Source: Treponema lecithinolyticum ATCC 700332 (GTDB taxonomy: Bacteria > Spirochaetota > Spirochaetia > Treponematales > Treponemataceae). Taken from it: a DNA stretch of 64,000 nucleotides. The notes under the pieces were generated by a model. The model was not told the DNA's origin. It was given only the letters and a program-made list of their open reading frames with translations, and made no database searches. Made by a program: the position numbers and the translations under genes. The stretch spans positions 150,536-214,535 of the forward strand of contig KI260564.1 in the NCBI GenBank assembly GCA_000468055.1, given 5' to 3'. Shown piece after piece: positions 46,674 through 55,070 of this stretch; within the stretch, counting starts at the first letter, position 1; every line of letters begins with the position of its first letter.

Positions 46674-47780
46674 TTAACCGTGAATTTGCACGTGTTCGAG
46701 CGCTTCCTGCATAATCAGCGAGCGCAGCCTTTCGCACTGCAATTCGGGTGTGTTAACGTCGCTTTCGAATTTAAATCGTTCGTTCCGATTGATAAATTCA
46801 ATATGCGCTTCGCGGGTGCGGTAAAACAAACCGAACAAACTTGCGTTTTCGATTCCCGATACAATTCCCGTATCGCAGCCCCATTTTATGCGGAACAAAA
46901 GGTCTACACAATCGCGTTCCGACAAAAAACGGCTGTATTTTACCGCAGCAATCGCTTTGTACACATAATCGCGCAAAACCGTCGGTTTAATATCGGCAGT
47001 TTTTTGCCTAAACATTCGTTCGGATTCAATCAGCGGTTTTATATTTTCTTTTAATTCCGAGATTTGCTCTGTTTCGCTGCCGGTAAAACAGCCTTTTCCG
47101 CTTATTTGATAGCAATCGCCTAAAACGGGCGAAAAAGCGTCTTCGTTTTGCAAACGCTGTCCGAAGCATGCAGACACTTCAAATCCTTTGGAATCGAGTA
47201 AGGAAAACGCGTTGTGCAAATCGCCCGTTTCGCGGTTAAAAAACGAAAGTGAGGGCAAATGCACAAATAAAGAAATTTTCATTCCCGTTCCGATATTGTG
47301 TACCGAAGCGCTTAAATAACCGAATTCAACCGAAGCTGCAAACTGCACTATATCCTGTAAACCGTCGTCGATGTGCTTAATCAGCGAATACAAAGAATCC
47401 GTGCTTAAGCCGGCACCGAAACAAGAAAGGCGCACGTGATCTTCGGCATTTACCGCACACACCAATTTGCCGTCGGTGCGCACTACAATTCCGGCAACGG
47501 GGCTGGCGCTTTGCTCTGCGGTAAGCACGCCGCGTTCAAACAGTATGCGCTGCCCCAACCTATCCAGTTTTTTTACGCTGAGCGCTTGATAACGCTCGGG
47601 GTTTTCCAAATGCGAAAAAGCATCGAATACCAGATTTTGTATGCGCTCCCCGTCGTCGCGGGTAAAACGGGAAGGAAAAGGAAAATTGGCAAAATTGCGT
47701 GCTAAGCGCAAACGGGTTGAAAGCACTACGTCGTTTTCAGGACCGCTTTCGTTATACCACGCGTCTGAGGGCTTATTCAT
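46674..47780 (-). CDS. mcsB: McsB-like protein arginine kinase, possibly inactive
   Basis: 368-residue phosphagen-kinase-fold protein. STRLRLARNF (21-30), GYLSASVHNIGTG (154-166) and HLPSLSF align with McsB, which marks proteins with phospho-arginine for ClpC-ClpP. Compared with my memory of Bacillus McsB, several functional positions differ: NEEDH is N111-A-E-D-H115; SCPTN has Ser159 for Cys; GLRAS is M167-K168-I-S; the catalytic YGEG is F206-G-Q208-R; and the ERDIRR phospho-arginine pocket is not recognisable. The nucleotide-binding N-terminus is kept. It overlaps mcsA by 8 bases. A pseudokinase adaptor is the likeliest reading of these changes. Confidence 0.82.
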   Translation of the reverse strand: MNKPSDAWYNESGPENDVVLSTRLRLARNFANFPFPSRFTRDDGERIQNLVFDAFSHLENPERYQALSVKKLDRLGQRILFERGVLTAEQSASPVAGIVVRTDGKLVCAVNAEDHVRLSCFGAGLSTDSLYSLIKHIDDGLQDIVQFAASVEFGYLSASVHNIGTGMKISLFVHLPSLSFFNRETGDLHNAFSLLDSKGFEVSACFGQRLQNEDAFSPVLGDCYQISGKGCFTGSETEQISELKENIKPLIESERMFRQKTADIKPTVLRDYVYKAIAAVKYSRFLSERDCVDLLFRIKWGCDTGIVSGIENASLFGLFYRTREAHIEFINRNERFKFESDVNTPELQCERLRSLIMQEALEHVQIHG

Positions 47781-48333
47781 CTCCCCCGTCCCCGTTTCCG
47801 GCTAAAGGAGCATTTGCTTCGTTAAAGCCCGTGTCGCTGCGGTTAAGTGAAGTGCCGCTAACTGCAGGACGCTCCAGCGTTTTTAGAAAATCGCGGTATT
47901 TTGCGGCTTTTTCGTAATCTTCGCACGCTAAGGATTCTTTTAATTTGCTTTGAATTGCCATGCGGTCGGTAAGCAGCGAACGGAAATAAGCCAGTTTTTT
48001 AGGCATAGAGCCGGTATACGGCAAATCCACGCCCTTTGCACCGAGCATAGAACGGATTTCGTCTTTAAACGCAGCATAGCATTCGGGGCATCCTGCATGA
48101 AGAGTTTTGCGGATTTCATCAATTCCGCGAGCGCACACCGGACACAGTTTTTTTTCGTAAGCCAAACCGTTTGCCAAACTGCTTAAATTCATGCTGATTT
48201 TTTCTCCCGCCGCTTCTATAACACCTTGTTCCCGTGCGCACGCTTCACATAAATGAACTTCTTTTTTTCCGTTTATGCTCAATTGCTGAATAAAAATAAC
48301 GGCTTCGCGCTGTGCGCACATATCACAAAGCAT
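47773..48333 (-). CDS. mcsA: McsA-like zinc-finger activator of McsB/ClpC
   Basis: 186 residues. Two zinc-finger modules are seen: CDMCAQREAVIF with CEACAREQG, and CPVCARG with CPECYAAF. The C-terminal UVR motif (LACEDYEKAAKYRDFLKTLE) is the part that contacts ClpC/McsB in Bacillus. All eight Cys are present. I use ATG 48333, which has GAGG 6 bases upstream; a GTG at 48345 overlapping the lolE stop is the alternative. There is no ctsR repressor gene upstream, unlike the Firmicutes operon. Confidence 0.9.
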   Translation of the reverse strand: MLCDMCAQREAVIFIQQLSINGKKEVHLCEACAREQGVIEAAGEKISMNLSSLANGLAYEKKLCPVCARGIDEIRKTLHAGCPECYAAFKDEIRSMLGAKGVDLPYTGSMPKKLAYFRSLLTDRMAIQSKLKESLACEDYEKAAKYRDFLKTLERPAVSGTSLNRSDTGFNEANAPLAGNGDGGDE

Positions 48334-48341
48334 TGCATTCC

Positions 48342-49670
48342 TCACGTTTTCCTAATAATATGCAGCGGTTTTTCTTTTCCCGCTCGGGCAGCCGGTAAAA
48401 CGGAAACCGCCGCCGATAAAAAAAGTGTTCCTGCGGAAATTAAAAACAACTCAAAAAGGGGAATAACGACCGGTATGGTTTGCAAATAGTATTCCGCAGA
48501 CAAAACACTTATCGGTGCATACGTATATTCCCTATGTATAAGATACCACATTTTTGCAATAAGGTTAACCGCATTTTCAATAAAATGCAGAATTTCGTTA
48601 CATTTTATGCCGCACAGCATACCTGCCGGCACTCCGATAAGCGTTCCTGCAGCGCCGCACAAAAGTCCGGTTAATAAAAAAGCGGTACTTATTCCCGAAG
48701 CCGAAGCTCCCATACTTTTTAATATGGCAATTTCTTTTTTGCGCTCCATAACAACCATAACCAGAGCCGACGATATATTAACCGAAGCGATAAGCAAAAT
48801 TAAAAACATAATCAATATTAAAAGCACTTTTGTGGAAGCATAATTTTCGTACTGAGATGAGTTTATGTCGCTCCAGCGGTACACTCTAAAACCTGCCGGC
48901 AAAAAAGAAGAAACGGCGCGGTAGGTACCGGTAAGAAGATCGGAAAACGGAAAGGCGGTTTCAATTCCGACAGTCACGGAAGATGAAGAAGAATCTAAAA
49001 AATCATAGCCTGTTTCAAAGGGCACAAAAACCCACAGTGCATCTATTTCTTCGTAGCCGGAAGAAACGATACCGGAAACTTTGCAATTCAACAATTTCGG
49101 CGCTATTCTACCGCCGGCTAAAGTTTTTGCGCCGATTAAACGCAGCGTATCGCCTACGTGCAAGTTTAATTTTTCTGCCATTTTTTTTCCGATAACGGCG
49201 CTTTTAGACGAGGGAAAAGCAGCTTGCCCGTCCAGCAATTCAACATATGATTTAAACGCATTGTTGCGCTCAAAGATATCCGTATCAACCGCACGCACGG
49301 CAGCACCGCTCCTGCCGGATTTTCCAGCAGCCAAAGCAACTCCGCGTTTTTCCAAAAAAGCTCCCGTAACGCCTTCAAGCGTTTGAATGCGCGTCTGCAG
49401 CGTTTTAAGAGTTTGCAGTGTTTTTTCTTTGCTTGCTCCCGCTGTGCCGGCACTTTGCACTACTTGTATGTGATAACTTGAAAGCCCCACCATGCGTCCC
49501 ATAATACCGTCTATCATACCGTCGGCGACAACCAAAACAACGATAAGCGGCACTAAGCTTAAAGCAACTCCGAACACCGCACCGAAAAGGCTTTTGCGTC
49601 CGTTCGACGCGCTGCGCGGGTCGGGCTTTATAATACGCAAAGCGTACAAAAGCGAAGACTTAAACGTCAT
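48342..49670 (-). CDS. lipoprotein-releasing ABC transporter permease (LolC/E family)
   Basis: 442 residues: one N-terminal helix (LVPLIVVLVVADGMIDGIMG), a ~200-residue periplasmic MacB-like domain, and three C-terminal helices (LILLIASVNISSALVMVVMERKKEIAILKSMG is the FtsX core). This second permease of the LolCDE-like exporter moves outer-membrane lipoproteins to a carrier. The start overlaps lolD by 11 bases and its stop touches mcsA, so the Lol and Mcs-Clp genes form one unit. I cannot tell LolC from LolE by sequence alone. Confidence 0.85.
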   Translation of the reverse strand: MTFKSSLLYALRIIKPDPRSASNGRKSLFGAVFGVALSLVPLIVVLVVADGMIDGIMGRMVGLSSYHIQVVQSAGTAGASKEKTLQTLKTLQTRIQTLEGVTGAFLEKRGVALAAGKSGRSGAAVRAVDTDIFERNNAFKSYVELLDGQAAFPSSKSAVIGKKMAEKLNLHVGDTLRLIGAKTLAGGRIAPKLLNCKVSGIVSSGYEEIDALWVFVPFETGYDFLDSSSSSVTVGIETAFPFSDLLTGTYRAVSSFLPAGFRVYRWSDINSSQYENYASTKVLLILIMFLILLIASVNISSALVMVVMERKKEIAILKSMGASASGISTAFLLTGLLCGAAGTLIGVPAGMLCGIKCNEILHFIENAVNLIAKMWYLIHREYTYAPISVLSAEYYLQTIPVVIPLFELFLISAGTLFLSAAVSVLPAARAGKEKPLHIIRKT

Positions 49671-50379
49671 AAGTAAGCCTGCTTTGCTTTATGCGGCAGC
49701 ACCGGTCGGCGCGCTCGGCTAAAGATACATCGTGCGTAACCATTACCAGTGTTTTTTTGTATTTTTCAACCATAGAAAAAAGAAGATCACCGACTAAGCG
49801 CGCATTTTCCGGATCTAAATTTCCGGTAGGCTCATCAGCCAATACCAAACGCGGGCTGCGCACTAAAGCACGGGCTACTGCCGTTCTTTGACGCTCGCCG
49901 CCTGAAAGCTGCGAGGGTAAATGGTACATTCTTTTTTCCAAACCGACATCGCTGAGCAGCTGCCGGGCACGGCAAGCGGCTTCTTTTTTGGGAACGCCGT
50001 TCATATATAAAGGTAAAAAAACGTTTTCCAGCGCGCTAAAATCTTTAAGCAAATAGTGAAACTGAAATATAAATCCTAAAAAATTTGAACGGTATTCGGT
50101 TAATTCATTTTCGCCGAGCGTGTTCACTTCATAGTTTCCGACGCGCACGCTCCCCTTGGTAGCATTGTCCAGACCGCCGATAATATTGAGCAGCGTGCTT
50201 TTTCCGCTTCCGCTTTCGCCCAAAATAACCACTTTACTTCCTTCGGCTACATCCATAGACAAATCTTCCAAAACGGTTAAACGTTCTCCTGTGCCCGCAT
50301 AGGTTTTTTCCAAACCGCGTATACATATCAAATTACCGCCGTTTTGTTCGGTTTGTTTATCGTTTTGTACATCATTCAT
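49660..50379 (-). CDS. lolD: lipoprotein-releasing ABC transporter ATPase
   Basis: 239-residue ATPase. Walker A GESGSGKSTL, Q-loop FIFQFHYLLKDFSALENVFLP, signature LSGGERQRTAVARAL, Walker B LVLADEPTGNLD and H-switch VTHD. FQFHYLL is typical of LolD (MacB-type) proteins. A ~15-residue Asn/Gln-rich start precedes the domain. It overlaps lolC by 8 and lolE by 11 bases. Confidence 0.92.
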   Translation of the reverse strand: MNDVQNDKQTEQNGGNLICIRGLEKTYAGTGERLTVLEDLSMDVAEGSKVVILGESGSGKSTLLNIIGGLDNATKGSVRVGNYEVNTLGENELTEYRSNFLGFIFQFHYLLKDFSALENVFLPLYMNGVPKKEAACRARQLLSDVGLEKRMYHLPSQLSGGERQRTAVARALVRSPRLVLADEPTGNLDPENARLVGDLLFSMVEKYKKTLVMVTHDVSLAERADRCCRIKQSRLTYDV

Positions 50380-51664
50380 AACGCAGCACCTCCGCTACCG
50401 ACAGTTTCAATATATGTGTGCTTGCGGCATAAGAAGCAGCCAGCGCGGCTAAAACACCGAACAAGGTTATTGCAGCAGTTTCCGGAAAAAACATGCGGGC
50501 AGGAATTTGCGCATAAAACATAAACATAGGATTTTCCGTTACATAGTATAATTGCTCACTGTTAAAAAGCAGCGCTTGAGCATACTGCACATAGTACAGC
50601 GCTTTGGAAATAAGCCAAAACACCGTATCCGTACGCACGCTGATAAGCATTCCTAAAAGCAAACCGGGAACCGCTCCTCCCAAGCCGATAAACAATCCTT
50701 GCATAAGAAAAATCGCTTGCACCAAAGCGTGAGGAGCGCCCAAAGCGGATAATACGGCAATTTCTTCGCGGCGCTCAAAAACCATACGGCGCATACTGTT
50801 AAAAATATTCACGCCGACTACTACAAAAATAAGAAAAACAAGCAGCATTAATACGTTTTTTTCGATTTTGAGCGCTCCGAAAAAAGAGCGGTTGTAAGTA
50901 CGCCAAGTTTCGCCGGCAATATTCGGTAGTTGACTGTGTAAAACCGATAAAAAACGGCTGTCGTGAGAAAGCTTTTTTAACTTTATACCGTACACACTTT
51001 GTTCGCTTTCGCCGAGTAAGCGTTTACCCACGGCGGAAGAAAAAAAGACAAAACTGCCGTTTATTTCGGAATAAGAACAAGAAAAAATTCCGGATACGGT
51101 AAATACGCGATCCGCCGAAAGCAGTTCTACATCCGAAGAGCCGGAAAGAGCTAAAAGGTGGATACTGTCGCCGACGGTTAATCCCAGTGAACGCGCCAAA
51201 GCGCTTCCGACGACGGCTTTGTCGGAGCTTATATCAAAGCTGCCCGATACGATGTGCACTTGCGAAGCAAAACCGCTGTCATTTTGCATACTGTTTTCGG
51301 GAATAAAGCGGATTAAAGCAGCTTCTTGGCGTCCGTTTTTTCCTACGGTAAGCGCTTGGGCTTCCGTAAAGGGCATAAACGAGCGAACCAAAGGGTTTGC
51401 ACTTAAAAAAGAGGTTAAACGTTTGCTTTCTTCTTGATTTTTCGCCTTCGCGCGCACATGAAACGAATGGATTTCCAATATGCTTTCGATATAACCCATT
51501 TGAAAACCGTTCATTACCGCCATAACGACGATTAAAGTCATAACGCCGAAAGCTATTCCCAAAGAAGAAAGAAAAGCCGTTAGCGCACCGCGGCTTTGGG
51601 CGTCTATGCGCGCAAAACGGCGAGAAATAAATAAAATCCATGCGGTTTTATTTGCGGTATTCAC
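50372..51664 (-). CDS. lipoprotein-releasing ABC transporter permease (LolC/E family)
   Basis: 430-residue partner of the permease at 48342. N-terminal helix (FLSSLGIAFGVMTLIVVMAVMNGFQMGY; with the MNGF segment typical of LolC/E), periplasmic domain with MacB-like strands (ALARSLGLTVGDSIHLLALSG), and an FtsX core (FLIFVVVGVNIFNSMRRMVFERREEIAVLSALGA). With the ATPase and the other permease it makes the exporter that releases lipoproteins from the inner membrane. Its start overlaps the preceding gene by 4 bases. Confidence 0.87.
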   Translation of the reverse strand: MNTANKTAWILFISRRFARIDAQSRGALTAFLSSLGIAFGVMTLIVVMAVMNGFQMGYIESILEIHSFHVRAKAKNQEESKRLTSFLSANPLVRSFMPFTEAQALTVGKNGRQEAALIRFIPENSMQNDSGFASQVHIVSGSFDISSDKAVVGSALARSLGLTVGDSIHLLALSGSSDVELLSADRVFTVSGIFSCSYSEINGSFVFFSSAVGKRLLGESEQSVYGIKLKKLSHDSRFLSVLHSQLPNIAGETWRTYNRSFFGALKIEKNVLMLLVFLIFVVVGVNIFNSMRRMVFERREEIAVLSALGAPHALVQAIFLMQGLFIGLGGAVPGLLLGMLISVRTDTVFWLISKALYYVQYAQALLFNSEQLYYVTENPMFMFYAQIPARMFFPETAAITLFGVLAALAASYAASTHILKLSVAEVLRYE

Positions 51665-52461
51665 AAAGACGCTCCCTGTTTGTTTTGTGCAAAAGATCGC
51701 TCTCTTTTTTTAACGCCGTTTTCGTACACAGTTTCCGACACCGCAGTACCGTCACGGTATACGGAAATGATTTGTATGTCTCCTGGAAAAAAAAGCGTTT
51801 CTTCCCAATCGTCGGCGGAACGGTACACGCTTTGTTTTATTTTTTCTCCGTTTCGGTAATAAAAAACGTCGGCTTTTTTACTGCCTTTTTTGTAGCGGTA
51901 TTCCGTTTTTTCGGTACGCGTAACTGAATCAAAAAATTCCATAAACCGTTCACTTAACCTGCCGGTACTGTCATAACTGAGCGTTTCGGAAAACACTAAG
52001 CGTTTTTTTTCACCGTTATTTTGAGTGTCGCTATTTTTGCCGTCCGCTTCGGCTGCATTTTTTTCGTATACTTCACGCTTAATTAAATTACCTTTTTCGT
52101 TATAGCTTTCGCCCGTTATACGCGAAGCAGCTTTGTCCTGTGTTTCGCTATAGGACGGAAAAGGACTGTCATTTTGATACGTGTATGTGGTGAGTAAAAC
52201 GGGCTCGCTTTCCCCTTTTTTCCATACTGTTTTTTGCACAAGGCGTTTTAAAGCGTCCGTTTTTTTTTGAACAAGCATGTCGTCGGAATAACGCAAAGAT
52301 CCGCTAAATGAGGGCGAAAGCAAAAGCGTTTCTCCGTCTTCGCTGTAGCTTCGCAAAGCGCCGGAAACGCTGTGTTTAATTTGTCCTTGCGCCGCGCATA
52401 AACCGAGCGCATACATAGTTATATACGGTACAAAAAAACAAACGATACACACACGCTTCAT
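51661..52461 (-). CDS. secreted protein with YwqK-like repeats
   Basis: 266 residues with a signal peptide (about 1-24, ending LGLCAAQG). The body has repeating strand pairs such as YNEKGNLIKREVYE, YDSTGRLSERFM and YRDGTAVSETVYENG, resembling the toxin-antitoxin YwqK/MORN-like repeats that form beta-hairpins. Function unknown; its place just upstream of lolC suggests a cell-envelope role. It starts 2 bases after ftsY. Confidence 0.6.
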   Translation of the reverse strand: MKRVCIVCFFVPYITMYALGLCAAQGQIKHSVSGALRSYSEDGETLLLSPSFSGSLRYSDDMLVQKKTDALKRLVQKTVWKKGESEPVLLTTYTYQNDSPFPSYSETQDKAASRITGESYNEKGNLIKREVYEKNAAEADGKNSDTQNNGEKKRLVFSETLSYDSTGRLSERFMEFFDSVTRTEKTEYRYKKGSKKADVFYYRNGEKIKQSVYRSADDWEETLFFPGDIQIISVYRDGTAVSETVYENGVKKRERSFAQNKQGASL

Positions 52462-52463
52462 TA

Positions 52464-53339
52464 CTATTCGCCTATAAAATCCGCAGCATAGCGCTCGGGA
52501 TTAAAGGGTGCAATGTCGGCATAGTTTTCTCCGAATCCTACAAAAGATACCGGAATGCCCAATTCCCGTCCTATCGAAAAAACCGCGCCGCCTTTTGCCG
52601 TAGAATCGTATTTTGTTAAAAAAAGCGCGTCTATGCCGACCGCTTCGTGAAACACTTCCGCTTGACGGAATGCGTTTTGTCCGGTTGTACAATCGAGCAC
52701 CAGTATTTTTTTATATGCTCCTTGACTTGCTTTTGAAGACGCTACGCGGTCTATTTTTTGCAGTTCGCGCACAAGGTTTTCTTTGTTGTGCAGCCTGCCT
52801 GCGGTATCCGCCAAAACGATTCCCCCGCCCTTTGCCGCGGCGGCTTCACAGGCGTCGAACACTACCGCAGACGGATCTGCTCCGTGCGAGTGACAAACAA
52901 CGCGTACTCCCAGTTTTTCTCCGTGATAGCACAATTGCTCTATTGCAGCTGCACGAAAAGTATCGGCAGCAGCCATAATTACATTATACTTTCCGGTATT
53001 TTTATAAAACGACGCCAGTTTTGCCGCCGCCGTCGTTTTTCCAGCCCCGTTTACGCCCAAAAGCATATACACATTTACTTCAGCCGGATCGGGTTTCAAA
53101 GCAGCCGATTTTACCGATTCAAGCAAAAGCGAACGCAGCTGATCACGTATAGCTTTGTAATCGGTTAATTTACGTTCTTTACATCGCTTTTCAAGTTCTT
53201 CAACCGTTTCAAAAGCAGTTTTTGCTCCCACATCGCCTTCAACCAAAGTGTCGGATAAAAGTTCAAAAAAGTCGCTGTCTATATGCTTTTGTGCACCGAA
53301 TAAATTCTTTATTTTTGAAGCAAAAGAAGAATAGCCCAT
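52464..53339 (-). CDS. ftsY: signal recognition particle receptor FtsY
   Basis: 291-residue SRP GTPase that docks ribosome-SRP complexes at the inner membrane. N domain about 1-80; G domain with G1 GVNGAGKTTAAAKL, DTAGRLHNKENLV (G3), TKYDSTAKGG (G4) and GFGENYADIAPFNP. It lacks the long acidic A domain of the E. coli protein, as in many bacteria. It lies between a repeat-bearing membrane protein (9 bases) and a secreted protein (2 bases). Confidence 0.95.
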   Translation of the reverse strand: MGYSSFASKIKNLFGAQKHIDSDFFELLSDTLVEGDVGAKTAFETVEELEKRCKERKLTDYKAIRDQLRSLLLESVKSAALKPDPAEVNVYMLLGVNGAGKTTAAAKLASFYKNTGKYNVIMAAADTFRAAAIEQLCYHGEKLGVRVVCHSHGADPSAVVFDACEAAAAKGGGIVLADTAGRLHNKENLVRELQKIDRVASSKASQGAYKKILVLDCTTGQNAFRQAEVFHEAVGIDALFLTKYDSTAKGGAVFSIGRELGIPVSFVGFGENYADIAPFNPERYAADFIGE

Positions 53340-53348
53340 ACATTCCCG

Positions 53349-55070
53349 TCATTTTTTGTGTTTTATCGGCAGTTTTTGTTCGGGCAGCACTGCATTTACC
53401 GAATGAAGATAGATACCCAACTGCACTAAAAAATTTACGCCTAAGCCTATTGAAACTCCGGCGGCGGCATAGCGTGCAACGTTCCACTTTTGCAAATCAT
53501 CCGCCGTATTGTTTCCCCTTGCCCATGAATTGTATTCGTCTACATATTTCCCCAATAAAATAAACGAAGCAGGCAAAGACACAATTAAAGCTGCGTACGA
53601 ATTGTACATAATTTTTCGTTTTTTTTCAATGCCGCTTCCTATATCGCTTAAAACCGCCGAGTTAACGGAATACTCCGCTATGTTTGCACCGGCATTTCCG
53701 GCAGCGCTTTCGGCAGTTTTTGCACCGGCAACAGTGTCGGTACCGGCGCTTGATGCCGAACCTAAGTTTGCACCGGCAACAGTGTCGGCACCGGTGCTTG
53801 ATACTGAACCTAAGTTTGCACCGGCGCTCGATGCCGATGATGCCGAACTTGCATTTGTGCCGGCACTGCCGCCCCTTTCAAAACTTAGATTTGATTGCCG
53901 GCGTTTAGGTTCACTCAATAAAAAACGCTTGGCGTTGCCGTTTTCATCTGCTAATTCTGCTAAAACGGGTAAACCGTTTACCGTAAACAAGTTTGCATCT
54001 TTTTCGTCAGGCAGCGCTTTTAATCCGTACAAATACAGCGAAAAAAGCGAAGCGCTATCAAAATATATTTTTACCGGTATCGCTTCTTTCCTTTTTAAAC
54101 GGATACGTATGCGGAACGTATCGGAACCGGAAAAATTATAGTCGGCAGCAACTGCTTGATACCCTTCGGCTTCTGCGTATATGTGGCGGATACCGCCGGT
54201 TAATACGGCGCTTAGGTTTTGCTCAGGAGTTTGCCCGTCTGCCTCACTGTGCTGCCGGTTAAAATACAGTTGGTTGCCGTCTACGCGTATAAGTGCCGTT
54301 TGCGCCGCTTGTGCAGGTTGAATATCGAAATCGATACGCACTTGCCGTTCGTTTTTTAAAACGGGAAGCAGTTTTTCGGCAAGCTTTTCGGCAAGCTTTT
54401 CAAAATTATCTACGCTTTCGATTTCACACACTTGTGCAGCTTGATATGCGAACGGATACAGCGTTAAAACGGCACAAGCATACACATAAGATCCGGTGCG
54501 TCGAAGCGTGCCGCTTATAAGCGCTTGAATATCCTGCGGCTCTTGTAAGCCGAAGCCGTTTTCGCTTACTTCGTAGAGACTGTCCGAAGAATTTTTCCAC
54601 AGTACAATGCGTTCGGGAACCGAAACAAAGCCTGAAGCAATTTTATCGTTTTCTTCTTTTATGCTTTTTTCTATTTTTGCATTAATGGCGCTTATCTCTT
54701 TTTCTTTTGCACCAATATTTGCTTTTAGTTTTTTTTCATCCGTAAAAACGAAAACGGCTTGGTCACGCAAAGCGACGGCTTTTTTTAAATCTTCGTACAA
54801 ACTGCGCCGTTTTACCGCAAATTCTTTTTTTTCCCGGCGGCAAAGCTCGTCTTCAGGAACGGTACGTATACCGGCATCCGCAATTTTTTCCAAAATGAGG
54901 CGTGGAAGCGCGACAGCTGCCGCTTGTTCTGCAGTTACAGCAGTAGAAGAAGATGTTTGGTTTTGCAGCGTTTCCGTTTTAAAAGCGCATGCGGCTACAG
55001 TCCAATCGAGCGCAGTTAAAAAAGCCGACTGAACCAGCAAAGCGCACAAAATCAGTACGCTTTTTTTCAC
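53349..55070 (-). CDS. exported membrane protein with tandem 16-residue repeats
   Basis: 573 residues, not assigned to a family. Signal peptide about 1-20 (LCALLVQSAFLTALD), a Lys/Glu coiled coil (about 90-135), a beta-rich part with PEGA-like phrases (HIYAEAEGYQAV), then a Ser/Gly/Ala/Asn stretch of tandem repeats (ANLGSVSSTGADTVAG), and two C-terminal helices (about 495-515 and 535-560). Its GTG start overlaps the prfB stop (GTGA). Periplasmic with a C-terminal membrane anchor is the likely topology. Confidence 0.65.
   Translation of the reverse strand: MKKSVLILCALLVQSAFLTALDWTVAACAFKTETLQNQTSSSTAVTAEQAAAVALPRLILEKIADAGIRTVPEDELCRREKKEFAVKRRSLYEDLKKAVALRDQAVFVFTDEKKLKANIGAKEKEISAINAKIEKSIKEENDKIASGFVSVPERIVLWKNSSDSLYEVSENGFGLQEPQDIQALISGTLRRTGSYVYACAVLTLYPFAYQAAQVCEIESVDNFEKLAEKLAEKLLPVLKNERQVRIDFDIQPAQAAQTALIRVDGNQLYFNRQHSEADGQTPEQNLSAVLTGGIRHIYAEAEGYQAVAADYNFSGSDTFRIRIRLKRKEAIPVKIYFDSASLFSLYLYGLKALPDEKDANLFTVNGLPVLAELADENGNAKRFLLSEPKRRQSNLSFERGGSAGTNASSASSASSAGANLGSVSSTGADTVAGANLGSASSAGTDTVAGAKTAESAAGNAGANIAEYSVNSAVLSDIGSGIEKKRKIMYNSYAALIVSLPASFILLGKYVDEYNSWARGNNTADDLQKWNVARYAAAGVSIGLGVNFLVQLGIYLHSVNAVLPEQKLPIKHKK
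53722..53835. repeat. 48-bp tandem repeat inside a coding region
   Basis: Units at 53722-53769 and 53770-53817 differ at a few positions; a third, shortened unit starts at 53818 and runs to about 53835. The period is 48 bases = 16 codons, so changes in copy number keep the reading frame. The encoded repeat is ANLGSVSSTGADTVAG-like. Confidence 0.8.

Noticed and set aside
48333-48345. ctsR gene or CtsR operator before mcsA
   Set aside because: lolE abuts mcsA directly; there is no room for ctsR and no heptad repeat operator was seen.
53722-53835. Tandem repeat read as a CRISPR array
   Set aside because: Units are contiguous without spacers, and the repeat is translated in frame within a gene.
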